DNA from: Clostridia bacterium
Lineage (GTDB): Bacteria > Bacillota > Clostridia > Christensenellales > CAG-138
Length of the DNA stretch: 64,000 bases
Direction: 5' to 3'
Assembly: GCA_017429985.1 (NCBI GenBank)
Contig: JAFRNW010000018.1
Coordinates: 186,001 to 250,000, forward strand
In this document: positions 27,415 through 36,814 of the stretch, piece after piece
Position numbering within the stretch: the stretch's first letter is position 1
Layout: each line of letters starts with the position of its first letter
The notes under the pieces: generated by a model
Told to the model about the DNA's origin: nothing
Database searches by the model: none
What the model saw: only the letters and a program-made list of their open reading frames with translations
Position numbers and translations under genes: made by a program

Positions 27415-27447
27415 ATGAAAAAACAAGGGGGATCAGAATCGCCCCTC
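27415..27447 (-). terminator. Terminator at the end of the polysaccharide gene cluster
   Basis: AGGGG (27426-27430) pairs with CCCCT (27442-27446), extended inside by GAT/ATC, and is followed on the minus strand by TTGTTTTTTC. It ends the long minus-strand unit that finishes with the TagD-like gene. Confidence 0.75.
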
Positions 27448-27473
27448 GCCCGTTTCATGATGTCGATGTATCT

Positions 27474-27866
27474 TTATTTTTTCAGATCCGTTTTGATCTG
27501 CGTTGAAGAGATCTCCGGCGTTCTCGGAAGATAAACGACTTCCACGCCCTCATCTCTTAGATAGTCAAACTTGCCCTTCCAGTCTTCTCCCATGACAAAA
27601 ACATCGATATGGTATTCATGGATGTCAGATATCTTCTGCTCCCAGTTTTCCTCCGGTATGACAAGGTCCACATAGCGGACCGCTTCCACAAGCTGCTTCC
27701 GCTGTTCATAGGTAAAGTAGCATTTCTTATGCTTTTCATTCCAGTTGAACTCATCTGTGGAAAGGCAGACGATCAGATAATCTCCGAACTCTTTCGCTCT
27801 CCTCAGCAGATTGATATGCCCGTAATGCAGCAAATCATAGGTTCCGTATGTAATGACCCGTTTCAT
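27474..27866 (-). CDS. tagD: Glycerol-3-phosphate cytidylyltransferase (TagD-like)
   Basis: A 130-residue nucleotidyltransferase. YGTYDLLHYGHI contains the HxGH motif, and RTPEISSTQIK near the end holds the RTxGISTT-type nucleotide site. Length matches TagD, which makes CDP-glycerol from CTP and glycerol 3-phosphate. It closes the polysaccharide operon directly after a LicD gene, so CDP-glycerol may feed glycerol-phosphate decoration of the polymer. GAGGTG precedes the ATG. Confidence 0.93.
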   Translation of the reverse strand: MKRVITYGTYDLLHYGHINLLRRAKEFGDYLIVCLSTDEFNWNEKHKKCYFTYEQRKQLVEAVRYVDLVIPEENWEQKISDIHEYHIDVFVMGEDWKGKFDYLRDEGVEVVYLPRTPEISSTQIKTDLKK

Positions 27867-27874
27867 ATGGCACC

Positions 27875-28708
27875 TCAGGCTTCTTGCTCCTCCGCAATTT
27901 TCATGTGCGAGGCATGCACGTTTTTGTCAGCGTCTTTCGGCGGCGTCATATAATCCCCGTACATTCTCGTCAGCACAAGATCGTATTGTTCCGGCCCCGG
28001 CAGCATATACTCCTCAAACGGATAAAGCGTCCCATTGCCATACCATGATTTCGGGAACATTTCCTTAAACTTGTACTGGCCCATGGTGTTAACGATATAA
28101 TCCGACTTCTCCACCGGATACTTTTTCACCAGGCGGTCGAATCTTTCCAGCCATTCGTACATGTCGGAATTCCGCCCGAAACCGGTGATCTGAATCGTCC
28201 TGATAATCATCCGGTCAAAAAACTTCCTGCCGGGACGCTTCAGATTCAGCTTATCGAACGTCGCCATATGATACCGCATTCTCGTATACAGAACACGGAA
28301 CTCATGCATCTTCCGGAGAATCGGATTGTTCGGCATGCCGTCCAGCGGGAAAATATCCACCCAGACGTTTTCGGCGCGTTCCGTTTCGCTGCCTTCCCGG
28401 ATAACCTGATAGCGGGTGTCCACAATGCGCGAGAAATAATAATGATGCTCCGGATTTGTCTTATATGTTTCCACCCGCAGATGCTCCGGCAGTTCCCCGG
28501 CAATTCCTTCAAGAAACGCTTCATACTGCCCCCTGGGTATCCCGATATCGATATCATCGTCCCACGGTATGAACCCCTCATGCCGGATCGCGCCAAGAAG
28601 CGTTCCGCCAAGCATGTAGTACTCTATTCCGTGTTCGGTCAGGTATTTGTAGATCGGTACAAAAATACCCAGAATTATTTGTTGCGCTTTTGAAAGATTA
28701 TCACTCAT
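27875..28708 (-). CDS. LicD-family phosphotransferase (copy 1)
   Basis: A 277-residue LicD protein. The nucleotidyltransferase-like core is visible as GGTLLGAIRHEGFIPWDDDIDI near residues 34-55, then VWVDIFPLDGMPNN near 116 and YGDYMTPP near 255. LicD enzymes transfer phosphocholine or related phospho-groups such as glycerol or ribitol phosphate to surface glycans. The tagD gene follows in the same unit, favouring glycerol phosphate. It begins directly at the stop of the polymerase gene. Copy 2 at 44265 is a close relative with the same motifs. Confidence 0.92.
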   Translation of the reverse strand: MSDNLSKAQQIILGIFVPIYKYLTEHGIEYYMLGGTLLGAIRHEGFIPWDDDIDIGIPRGQYEAFLEGIAGELPEHLRVETYKTNPEHHYYFSRIVDTRYQVIREGSETERAENVWVDIFPLDGMPNNPILRKMHEFRVLYTRMRYHMATFDKLNLKRPGRKFFDRMIIRTIQITGFGRNSDMYEWLERFDRLVKKYPVEKSDYIVNTMGQYKFKEMFPKSWYGNGTLYPFEEYMLPGPEQYDLVLTRMYGDYMTPPKDADKNVHASHMKIAEEQEA

Positions 28709-29908
28709 TTAAGAGATACCTCTGATTTTACTTTTTAACAGCGGAATTCCTGCTCCGCCCTCTGCTTTCCTGAGTAGCGCCATCGCGAATATAATGAAGA
28801 ATAGCTCCTGCCTCTCATAATAGGATACCACCATAATGCCCGTGATAAGAAGCCTGAAAAGAAGATAGAGCGCAAGTTTCACCCTGTTGCTTTCTTTTAT
28901 TCTTTTGATTCCCCGGATGAACATATGCACAACCGGCGCATAGAACAGGGCTAAAGCAGGGATTCCTCCGCTCAACAGCAGTTCCAGGTAATTGTTGTGA
29001 GAATAGGTGTTGCGCATTGTTTCCACGAGATAGAAACAGTTCATGCCAAGGCCTGTCAGCGGGTGCTCCTTGATGTGCGGAACGGATTCCCTCAGGAAAA
29101 AAAGCCTGGAATTGGCGGACCCGTCTTTTCCGGTTCCGAAAACCATTCGGACCGCTTTTGCCATCCTGTTCCATACCAGAACTTTGAGCTTAGGCACCAC
29201 AAGGCAGAGAACACACACCGCAACGCCTGCGCCGAGAAGAATCAGAATAGTTCTCGGGAGATGATCCCTGTTGTGCCAGAGAATTGCAAAAACCGCGAAC
29301 AGCGCCGCCACGGCCATGCCTCTCCTCGATCCCGTCAGAAGAATCATACCGAAAAAGCAGCAGGCAGCGCCAGCGTCGTACCATTTTTTCTTCTCATAAA
29401 ACAGATGAACGGAAAAGATGAATCCCGCCTCCATCAGCGTGGAGATCACGTTCGGCATATATCCGTACTGTCTTCCGATTCTGTCCGTCAGGACTTCCGG
29501 CCAGGTGATGATCACAATTCCTATAAATGCCATAAAGGCCGCGATCTGTACCACGCGCATGGGCGTTTCCGTGCTTCTGCGGAGCATCAGATACTGATAC
29601 AGCAAAAACAGATAGACAAGATCGATGACCATGGTTCGGACCATGTCCAGCGCGACTTCACGGTCAATCGTCCAGCCCGCAAACGCGCAGACGGCTCCCC
29701 AGAGGATCAATCCGCCGTAGCAGAAAAAGAACAGTTCAAGATAATATCTGCTGTTCCGGATCATGACCCAGATGACTGAAGCGCAGAAAAGCGCCAGAAA
29801 CAGCTGAGAAAAACGGGAATGCTCGTAAAGAAGTTCCGCCGCTATATAACATGCCAGCAGAATATCCGCAATCCCCCAACTGATTCTGTCCAGTTTATTG
29901 TTTTCCAT
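28709..29908 (-). CDS. O-antigen ligase/polymerase-like membrane protein (Wzy)
   Basis: A 399-residue protein with about ten to twelve hydrophobic segments. A large extracytoplasmic loop near residues 265-305 contains HPLTGLGMNCFY and YSHNNYLELLLSGG, the pattern of the Wzy/WaaL O-antigen polymerase-ligase family. It probably polymerises lipid-linked repeat units outside the membrane; the flippase is encoded at 52627. Sequence conservation in this family is low, so the polymer cannot be inferred. The ribosome binding site is weak. Confidence 0.88.
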   Translation of the reverse strand: MENNKLDRISWGIADILLACYIAAELLYEHSRFSQLFLALFCASVIWVMIRNSRYYLELFFFCYGGLILWGAVCAFAGWTIDREVALDMVRTMVIDLVYLFLLYQYLMLRRSTETPMRVVQIAAFMAFIGIVIITWPEVLTDRIGRQYGYMPNVISTLMEAGFIFSVHLFYEKKKWYDAGAACCFFGMILLTGSRRGMAVAALFAVFAILWHNRDHLPRTILILLGAGVAVCVLCLVVPKLKVLVWNRMAKAVRMVFGTGKDGSANSRLFFLRESVPHIKEHPLTGLGMNCFYLVETMRNTYSHNNYLELLLSGGIPALALFYAPVVHMFIRGIKRIKESNRVKLALYLLFRLLITGIMVVSYYERQELFFIIFAMALLRKAEGGAGIPLLKSKIRGIS

Positions 29909-29942
29909 ATATCAGAATGCTTTCCCGTATATCCCTTGTTCC

Positions 29943-29972
29943 CGGCAGCAGGAAAACCTGCGTTTCCTGCCG
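29943..29972. other. Hairpin between lipoprotein and polymerase genes
   Basis: GCAGGAAA (29948-29955) pairs with TTTCCTGC (29963-29970). No T-run follows on the minus strand, so it is more likely an mRNA-stability or attenuation element than a terminator. Confidence 0.35.
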
Positions 29973-30133
29973 CGCTTTATTTATGATATCATATCCTGCC
30001 CGCGATGGGGCAACGGAATCTTTCCTTTTCCGTTTCAGGCAGTCCGGCGGCAGCAGGATGCCCGGACCGCCCGCATTTCAGCCTATGAAAAGAGCCACCG
30101 GTCTTTCCCGGCGACCAGTTTATGCTCATCCCG

Positions 30134-31078
30134 TCAGTCGGCATAGAAGAGATTGTCGAACAGTTCATCCTGCGGAACCCCGCCGATCCGGTATACCCAG
30201 TCTTCGTGATCCTCTTCATACGAAATGACCGCGGTAACGCCATCGAGCGTGCGGACCTCGGCCAGCTTTCCCGACGGCATGAATCTTGTCATATAGATAT
30301 AGGAGTTTCGGGCGATTTTTGCGTTTTTCCCGTTGATCGTGCAGGGGATCTCCTGAACCGGATGGCACAGCCTTCCGTATTCGATCAGTTCGCTCCTCTC
30401 ATTCGCCAGCTCTTCCGCGGACGGGACCTCACAGTCATACCAGTCGGAATCCGGCGTCAATTGTTCTCCGTGGAATCCGCACGAGCCCGATTTCGTTCCC
30501 AGAAAATCGGTACGCTCGTACATCAGCTGTGTTTTACCGGAAACATATACCGCGCCGACCACGGCGCCCTTTACAGGCACGCCGTTCACAAGATGCACTT
30601 CCGTCGTAAAATAGTCATCCGAAGCGTAATCGATCTCGACCAGCAGATTGATCCATGGCGTGGCGGGGTCAAGATCGATCAGAATGACCTGCCTCAGCAT
30701 GGAGCTCTCGTCAAAGAGGAGGCTTTGATCTCCGATCAGGATCGTCGTGCTGTATGCCTCCTCATCGGTACGGAAGGAGATAACCTCCTCCGTCCCGTCC
30801 CCGTTAAGGTCATAACGGAACATTTCCGCTTCCGAAACGTTGAAGCCGACCTCTTCGTACACGTTATACACGACCGGGAGGCCGGACGTGTCCGGTGTTT
30901 CGGCTGCCGGCACCGCCGTTGCAGCAGGCGCGTCCGCGGCCGGTCCTGCATCCGGAACAAAATCCGAAAAAGTCCCGGAAACCACTGCCTCCGTGGGTGC
31001 GGGTTCCGCTTCTTTTCTTCCGGAACACCCAGGAAGAAGCAGCGCCATACATAACAGAATCAAAACTATCTTTTTCAT
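30134..31078 (-). CDS. Lipoprotein of unknown function in the polysaccharide operon
   Basis: A 314-residue protein. It has a basic start, a hydrophobic stretch and a lipobox LLPGC (Cys18), so it is probably lipidated and outside the membrane. An Ala/Pro-rich linker runs from about 22 to 65. DLNGDGTEEV near residue 89 looks like an FG-GAP-type or calcium-binding loop, with a beta-rich remainder. No enzyme motif is visible. It sits between the MBOAT and polymerase genes, so a role in polymer assembly, export or surface sensing is possible but not shown. GGAGG precedes the ATG. Confidence 0.75.
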   Translation of the reverse strand: MKKIVLILLCMALLLPGCSGRKEAEPAPTEAVVSGTFSDFVPDAGPAADAPAATAVPAAETPDTSGLPVVYNVYEEVGFNVSEAEMFRYDLNGDGTEEVISFRTDEEAYSTTILIGDQSLLFDESSMLRQVILIDLDPATPWINLLVEIDYASDDYFTTEVHLVNGVPVKGAVVGAVYVSGKTQLMYERTDFLGTKSGSCGFHGEQLTPDSDWYDCEVPSAEELANERSELIEYGRLCHPVQEIPCTINGKNAKIARNSYIYMTRFMPSGKLAEVRTLDGVTAVISYEEDHEDWVYRIGGVPQDELFDNLFYAD

Positions 31079-31122
31079 GCCATTAACCTCCGAACGGCAG
31101 CGCGAGAATCGCGTTTCTTTTG

Positions 31123-32694
31123 TTAAAACTGCTGGTACATAAAGGTACTGGCGTCATACCGGGACCCGTAGATGCCGAACAGGAATACCATGAAGAACAG
31201 GAACAGGATCATTATGCTTTTCAGTACCGGATGACGTTTTCTTGCCCAGTCGATCACGTCTTCCTTCTGCCCGATCACGGCGAGAACGATCATCATGACG
31301 ATACCCATGGCAAGGATCGCGAAATCTTTGGTGCGCAGTCCGCAGTCCATCAGTCCGGAGATGGACGGCGAGGTAAACAGCCTTTTCAGGATCTGTCCCT
31401 TCTGTGAGAAGGAGACCGAAGATGCCAGGAATCTGCCGCCCATAAAGATCACGAAGATTTTCAGCGTCCTGAAGATCCTGTACGGAACGGTATCCGTCCT
31501 GATATGCGCTTTTGCGAGCAGTTCCTGGATCCTGTCGGAGAACGTCACGGACAGCGCGATCAGAATCCCGTAATATACGCCCCAGAGCACATAGCCGAGA
31601 CCGGTACCGTGCCAGAGACCTGTCAGGATCCATGTGATCATGACGGGAATAATGGCGGCGGCGAATTTCTTCAGGTAGACACCCTTCCACTTTCCCGTGG
31701 CTTTTGTGATCTTTTTGTTCCAGGAGGAGACGGTCAGCGGGTAATAAACATAATCCCGGAACCAGCTTCCGAGGGACATATGCCATCTTCTCCAGAAATC
31801 CGGAACGCTGACAGCGAGGAACGGGAAATTGAAGTTCGGTTCCAGTTCCACATCAAAGATCCTCGAAACGCCGCACATGATGTCCATATACCCCGAGAAA
31901 TCCATATAGATCTGGATCGCGTCCAGAACAAGCGCCGCGAGATAGACCCCGCCGGTCAGCCCCGGCGTCTTCATGACCTCGGACACGAAAATGCCGGCAC
32001 GGTCCGCGATGACCAGTTTCTTGAAGCACCCGAGCAGGATCCTCGCAAACCCGTAGGCCACATTGTCCCAGGTCAGCCTGAGTTCGCTTTTCTTCAGCTG
32101 CTGACCGAGTTTCGGGTATCTTGAGATCGGCCCCTGAAGAATATGCGGAAAATAGATCAGAAACAGCAGGAACCGGAGATACTCCTTTTCCGGCGCGTAC
32201 CGCTTCCAGTACGCGTCGAGAAGATACCCCGTCGCGGAAAACGTATAATAGGAGATCCCGAGCGGGATCAGCAGCGCCGGAAGATCCGCCGCTCCGCCGG
32301 TAAGCAGTCCCATCAGCACTTCGTAAGCCACGATGAAATAGCCGAAGACCTTGAAGTAAACCAGTATCCCGATATTCAGTACGATCGTCAGGATCAGGAT
32401 CAGCCTGCGCTTTGACCCGGTTTCCTTGCGGATCCTCTTTTTGTCTTCCTTTTCGAGTCCGGGCTGCTTCAGCTTTTCCTCGCCTTTTTTGCCAGCCTTA
32501 TCGATCTGTTCCGCGGCGAAGTAGACCGTCACTGATGTGAAGAGAATAAACAGAATCAGTTCCTTTGCGGAAATCAGGAAAAACGCCACACTCGAGATGA
32601 GCAGAGCGATCCACCGGTGTTTTCTCGGAAAAACAAGAAACAAAATCACCGAACAAACTACAAACGCTAAAAAACGCAATGATGTTGCTGTCAT
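31123..32694 (-). CDS. MBOAT-family membrane O-acyltransferase (DltB/AlgI-like)
   Basis: A 523-residue multi-spanning protein. MBOAT features are FPHILQGPISRYP near residue 195 and WRRWHMSLGSWFRDYVYYPL near 300. The likely catalytic histidine sits in LTGLWHGTGLGYVLWG near 355. A highly charged cytoplasmic stretch occurs near 65-95. DltB and AlgI pass activated acyl groups across the membrane to surface polymers, usually with an SGNH partner. Here the stop of an SGNH gene overlaps its start by one base (TAATG), so the pair is translationally coupled. Confidence 0.94.
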   Translation of the reverse strand: MTATSLRFLAFVVCSVILFLVFPRKHRWIALLISSVAFFLISAKELILFILFTSVTVYFAAEQIDKAGKKGEEKLKQPGLEKEDKKRIRKETGSKRRLILILTIVLNIGILVYFKVFGYFIVAYEVLMGLLTGGAADLPALLIPLGISYYTFSATGYLLDAYWKRYAPEKEYLRFLLFLIYFPHILQGPISRYPKLGQQLKKSELRLTWDNVAYGFARILLGCFKKLVIADRAGIFVSEVMKTPGLTGGVYLAALVLDAIQIYMDFSGYMDIMCGVSRIFDVELEPNFNFPFLAVSVPDFWRRWHMSLGSWFRDYVYYPLTVSSWNKKITKATGKWKGVYLKKFAAAIIPVMITWILTGLWHGTGLGYVLWGVYYGILIALSVTFSDRIQELLAKAHIRTDTVPYRIFRTLKIFVIFMGGRFLASSVSFSQKGQILKRLFTSPSISGLMDCGLRTKDFAILAMGIVMMIVLAVIGQKEDVIDWARKRHPVLKSIMILFLFFMVFLFGIYGSRYDASTFMYQQF

Positions 32695-34085
32695 TACTCG
32701 TCTTTACTCCTCTCCCCGAAAAATGACTCTGTTTCAAACAGAAGTTCGTCCGTTCCAGCTTTGAACACTTCGATCCGGTAATAAACACGGGTCGCCGGAT
32801 CGTATGGGACCGAGAAGATCGAGAAGGATCCTTCTCTGCCTAATGCGGTAAAGGTCCGGACATCCGTCCGGATATCCGTCTCCTCGTCACGCTTAAGCTC
32901 TGTCAGAACTATGTTCGTGTCAATGTTTGAAAAAGAAAGAGGCTCAATCTTCAGCAGCATTTCCGTAATAGTTCCGCTTGCTTCGGTTGATTTTTCAAAA
33001 ACTCCCTCATCCGTAACAAATGATTTCCAATACCCAACCCCCTGAACAAGATCAGAAGGATACTTTTCCCTAATCGAATCATAAAACCAATCATAATCGG
33101 GCTTCCGCATGTATTCAACAAAAAAGTCCGCAAGCTGTTTCCCTGCTTCCGTATTCAAGTGGTCAAAATCACGAAAGTTTTCAATGTCAAAATGCAGGTA
33201 CTCATCACGAACAAGATTCAAATCAATGAATGCAGTGGAATGATCTTCAGCCAGTTTGCGAATTGTTGCCATTATTTGATCATAATCTTTAAACTGAGTC
33301 AGATAAGGTATTGAGTACGGCATCACATAAAGAACCGGCTTTATTCCTTTTCGCTTACAGAGATTCATGATTTTCGTTAAATACTTTGTTTCTCTCGGAA
33401 TTATTTCCTTTGCTAAAAACCCTTCCGCGTAATGATAATTTGTTGTCCCGTCGTTTGAATCGTGTCCGTACCATTCACCACGTCCCATGTATTGTGGTAT
33501 ACCGATAAATTGAGTATATTGCTCCGCTCTTTTCTTTCCAATTAGCCATTTGATTTCCGAAAAGGTCGGTATAACTTTGAAATTCCTCCTTAAACGGAAA
33601 AATCCGTTCACATAGTTGCTATCATCCACGCCGGTTATAATGAGAGCAGCTCTGTTCGGAATACTCTTCATATAATCCGAAATAATGAAGGTTGCAAACT
33701 CATCTACTCCCGAAGAGCCAAGTCTTGCAAGGGACAATTCGACGAAAACGGTATCAATGTCCTTTACTCTAATCGCTTCTTTCAGAAGATAATACAGTTT
33801 TACATAATCCGGTCCGAAAGTGGATAAATTATAAACAGACTGATTTAGTGTTTCTGTCAGTCGCACAGAATCCACAGCATACATGGAATGCGATGTGCCT
33901 ATAAAAAGAACATCAACGGGTTCTTCTCTGTAGAAATCCATAATTGTCACTCTGGATAGGGAATCCGTATCGTCGGATATGACATAGTCAAGGCAGAAAT
34001 AGATCAGCGCGGCAAGAGCCAGCGTAGCCAGCACGAAAGCCGTCCTTCCGATCCATTTTCCGCTTTTCTGTCCTTTTTCCTTCAC
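32694..34085 (-). CDS. Membrane-anchored SGNH-like protein A (DltD/AlgX-type)
   Basis: A 463-residue protein. One hydrophobic anchor lies at residues 15-35, then an extracytoplasmic domain with FIGTSHSMYA. Ser65 fits the nucleophile of the SGNH fold, and DFDHLN near 305 supplies the Asp and His. Such proteins receive acyl groups from an MBOAT partner and place them on glycans. It is a paralogue of protein B at 38554-39945, with the same anchor, Ser motif and length. The GTG start at 34085 has GGGGAG upstream. The central 900 bases are clearly more AT-rich than both ends, suggesting recombination. Confidence 0.85.
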   Translation of the reverse strand: MKEKGQKSGKWIGRTAFVLATLALAALIYFCLDYVISDDTDSLSRVTIMDFYREEPVDVLFIGTSHSMYAVDSVRLTETLNQSVYNLSTFGPDYVKLYYLLKEAIRVKDIDTVFVELSLARLGSSGVDEFATFIISDYMKSIPNRAALIITGVDDSNYVNGFFRLRRNFKVIPTFSEIKWLIGKKRAEQYTQFIGIPQYMGRGEWYGHDSNDGTTNYHYAEGFLAKEIIPRETKYLTKIMNLCKRKGIKPVLYVMPYSIPYLTQFKDYDQIMATIRKLAEDHSTAFIDLNLVRDEYLHFDIENFRDFDHLNTEAGKQLADFFVEYMRKPDYDWFYDSIREKYPSDLVQGVGYWKSFVTDEGVFEKSTEASGTITEMLLKIEPLSFSNIDTNIVLTELKRDEETDIRTDVRTFTALGREGSFSIFSVPYDPATRVYYRIEVFKAGTDELLFETESFFGERSKDE

Positions 34086-34212
34086 TGCTCCCCAGTTTGC
34101 CTCCGCGGCCCACGGAATCCCGCGCGTCGGTTTTCGCTTTGCGGGTCCGGTGAAAAGTATATCCTATAATATCGTTTCAAACAATGCGCGTCAAACCGCC
34201 GCCGAACCGCCG

Positions 34213-35010
34213 TCAGATGATCCCGAAATGCCGGAACGCGAAAACGATCCCGTGTTCCCCCGCCGAGCCTGTAACATAATACTTCCCTTTTTTCAGATCA
34301 TCCGGCGCGCTGTCCATGATCACGGGATGCTTCACCATATCGAGCATCTCTACGTCGTTGGAACTGTCTCCAAAGGCGTAGGTTTCGGCATCCTCCATGT
34401 GAAGATAAGCCAGCACTTTCCGAATGGCGGTCGCTTTGCTGTATCCTTTCGGCACGCATTCATAGAACAGACCGCGATCGATAATGGTAAAATCCTCTGC
34501 AATGCTTTCACGGAAGGAAGGCCACCCCGTAGATGGGGTGTTCATGACAAGAAACTTCTCGAACCGGAATTCCGGCATGTCCAGACTGCCGAATATTCTC
34601 GCGCCGGTTTTCGAGACCGTTTCCATCTCCTGCGTGATCCAGGGAAGATTCAGATGCGCTGCGTCATAAAACCACGCGTCTTGACTCTCACAGACGATCT
34701 GAAGCCCCTGCTCTGTGGCGGTATCCCGCAGCTGTCTGCAGTATTCCGGATCAAGACGGACGTCCTCGATGATCTCGTCCCCGATCCTGATATACATGCC
34801 GCACGCGCAGAGATGCCCGTCGAACCCGATCGCGAGCACATCCCTCGCCGTATGTCCGAACGGCCTTCCTGTGTTCAGAAAAACAAGATGACCGTTGTTT
34901 CTGGCCTCCCGCACCGCTTCCGCCGTATCCTGCGGCACGGCGTGCTTTTCCTCGTCGATCAGCGTCCCGTCCGCGTCAAAAAACAGCAGCGCCGGTTTCT
35001 CAGGTGTCAT
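34213..35010 (-). CDS. HAD-superfamily phosphatase (Cof-like)
   Basis: A 265-residue hydrolase. Asp12 and Asp14 in FFDADGTL are the nucleophile and acid/base, LNTGRP near residue 45 is motif II, and GDSSNDVEML near 213 is motif IV. A C2-type cap lies in the middle. It should dephosphorylate a sugar phosphate or similar small molecule. Its start overlaps the end of the acyltransferase frame by 11 bases. Its substrate in this cluster is unknown. Confidence 0.93.
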   Translation of the reverse strand: MTPEKPALLFFDADGTLIDEEKHAVPQDTAEAVREARNNGHLVFLNTGRPFGHTARDVLAIGFDGHLCACGMYIRIGDEIIEDVRLDPEYCRQLRDTATEQGLQIVCESQDAWFYDAAHLNLPWITQEMETVSKTGARIFGSLDMPEFRFEKFLVMNTPSTGWPSFRESIAEDFTIIDRGLFYECVPKGYSKATAIRKVLAYLHMEDAETYAFGDSSNDVEMLDMVKHPVIMDSAPDDLKKGKYYVTGSAGEHGIVFAFRHFGII

Positions 35011-36014
35011 GGTTTTCTTCCTTTTTCACAACCAGATTCATAAACCTCCTGACCGACCGGTCAAATGCCGGAAGCGAGCAGAGCACCAGAACAAGCGCCG
35101 AGAAAAGCAGCCCGAGCGGGACGGGCGATTTCCGGATCCATTCATCCAGGAAGGGAAGGAAATACAGGATTGTCTTATACGCGGGACTGTGAAAGGCATA
35201 GACGGAAAGGGTCTTCCCGCCAAGGCCGGAAACGTTCGGGATCGCCTTCCCCGGCATCAGCGATAGCCATGCAAGGGAGACCGCGGCCGACACGGGGAAA
35301 GCGGCCAGTCTCCAGAACGCGCCGCTCCAGAGAGGAAGTTCCGTATCGATCTGGGCATACGCCTTCGCTCCGCGGAAAAGCAGGCGCCAGGGAGCCAGCC
35401 CTTTGACCTTCCAGGCGGCAAGCGCAGCGGCAACGAGGAGGATCAGTACGGAGAATGTCCGGATCCGCTTCCTCCCGGTCAGTTCCGTCAGCCTTCCGGG
35501 GTCGGTCATCAGTCCGGCATAAAAAAACGGAAAGAAATTCACCGCTCTCAGCCACGCGAACGTACTGGTGTGGCCGGTAAAGTAACCGGCAACCATCGAC
35601 AGCAGAACGGAAACGCCCATGACCAAGCGCGGGTTTGCCTTTTTGAGAAGAATCGCCGCCGCATACCAGAAAAACATGCCGAGGGCATACCATCTGGCAT
35701 CCGTCACGGATATGAGATCCAGCTGCGCCGGCGCTTTCCGGATCAGCATGCACGCATACCTGACAATCGTCATGAACAGAAACAGCATCAGAAAGGATGC
35801 CGCTTTGTCCCATCGGCTGTTCTTTACGCTGGTTTTTTGCGAACAGCCCGGATATAAAAACAAATCCCGGAACATGAAAAAGATAAATAAAAAAAAGGAG
35901 ACTCGAAACCGGCAGGCAACCCGCTTCATAATTGGCAATCACATGCCCCGTCACAACGCAGAACATGAAAAAAAGCTTGGCGTGGTCCAGTTTGACATTT
36001 CTTTCAGCCGGCAT
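35000..36014 (-). pseudogene. Acyltransferase-3-like membrane protein, interrupted by a frameshift
   Basis: Two frames together give one membrane acyltransferase. The first (from 36014) has the family start VKLDHAKLFFMFCVVTGHV and FHVPGFVFISGLF. The second continues with KTSVKNSRWDKAASF, eight or more hydrophobic segments and a basic tail, ending at 35000. The frames meet at a run of six A on the minus strand (T at 35833-35838); with five A the protein reads through without interruption, LFAKTSVKNSRWDKA being typical of the family. This may be a real mutation, phase variation or a sequencing error. Such enzymes O-acylate surface glycans. The start follows GGAGGAAA and overlaps the hydrolase gene end. 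Confidence 0.85.
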
Positions 36015-36792
36015 GTTTCATTTCCTCCAGGATACCGATCAATATCTCCGCGCATGGTCCGGGCAGCTCGCTCACCGCATTATGCCCGCCGGGGAAGAAC
36101 GATGTCTTCCAGTTCAGGCGTTCCGCGGCTCTCCCGGATGTTTTCCCGAACAGTCTGCCGGCTCCGTCCTCCGTCAGAACGATGCGGACCGGTACGGAAA
36201 CCGATTGAAAAAACGCTTCTTCCGGTCTGTAGTTCTGGACCTCGTTCAGTTCCCCGAACATGAAATTATGCAGGTTTTTATAGATCCGCTTCATTTCCTG
36301 AAACGATCCGCCGGAAGATCCGGTTTTCCCGGTCACTCTCGCGAAGGCGGGAAGGGCTTTCTTGATTTTCGCCTCCCGGACATACGCGTTGAGTTCCGCG
36401 TTCCATCCGCGGAGCTCTTCCTCCGAATCGGGATCCAGCGCAATGGAAGGCTCGAGAAGGATCAGTCCTCTGACGATTTCGGGATGGATCCTGTACAGTT
36501 CCAGCGCAATCATGCTCCCCGCGCTGTTTCCGAAGATCCACGCCTTGTCCCCGCAGTATTCCCTGACGATTCCCGCCGCCGTTTCTGCCTGTGCGGACAC
36601 CGTGTACGCGGACCGGTCATCCGGTTCGGGACAGTCTCCGTATCCCGTTCTGTCATAGGCGACTGTTCTGTACCGGGGAGACAGACAGGAAGCAAAATCA
36701 GAGAAAAAGGACGCGTCGCTGATGACGCCGTGAAGCAGAAGGATCGGTTCTCCCTCTCCCCGTATGGTTGGCTGCACGTCCGTGTTTCTCAT
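36004..36792 (-). CDS. Alpha/beta-hydrolase
   Basis: A 262-residue hydrolase. It has the oxyanion HG motif LLLHGVISD near residue 18-26, nucleophile Ser90 in FGNSAG, an acid after the strand ILLEPS, and a C-terminal histidine in FPGGHNAVSE. No signal peptide is present, so it acts in the cytoplasm. It lies between the ACP and acyltransferase genes; a thioesterase or editing role for acyl groups bound to the carrier is plausible but inferred. GGAGG precedes the ATG. Confidence 0.92.
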   Translation of the reverse strand: MRNTDVQPTIRGEGEPILLLHGVISDASFFSDFASCLSPRYRTVAYDRTGYGDCPEPDDRSAYTVSAQAETAAGIVREYCGDKAWIFGNSAGSMIALELYRIHPEIVRGLILLEPSIALDPDSEEELRGWNAELNAYVREAKIKKALPAFARVTGKTGSSGGSFQEMKRIYKNLHNFMFGELNEVQNYRPEEAFFQSVSVPVRIVLTEDGAGRLFGKTSGRAAERLNWKTSFFPGGHNAVSELPGPCAEILIGILEEMKHAG

Positions 36793-36814
36793 TCGTCCTC
36801 CGGCTGCCGGATGC

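Noticed and set aside
27167-27473. Possible T-box leader before glyS
   Set aside because: The conserved T-box sequence was not found on the minus strand, and the promoter lies only about 30 bases before the start codon.
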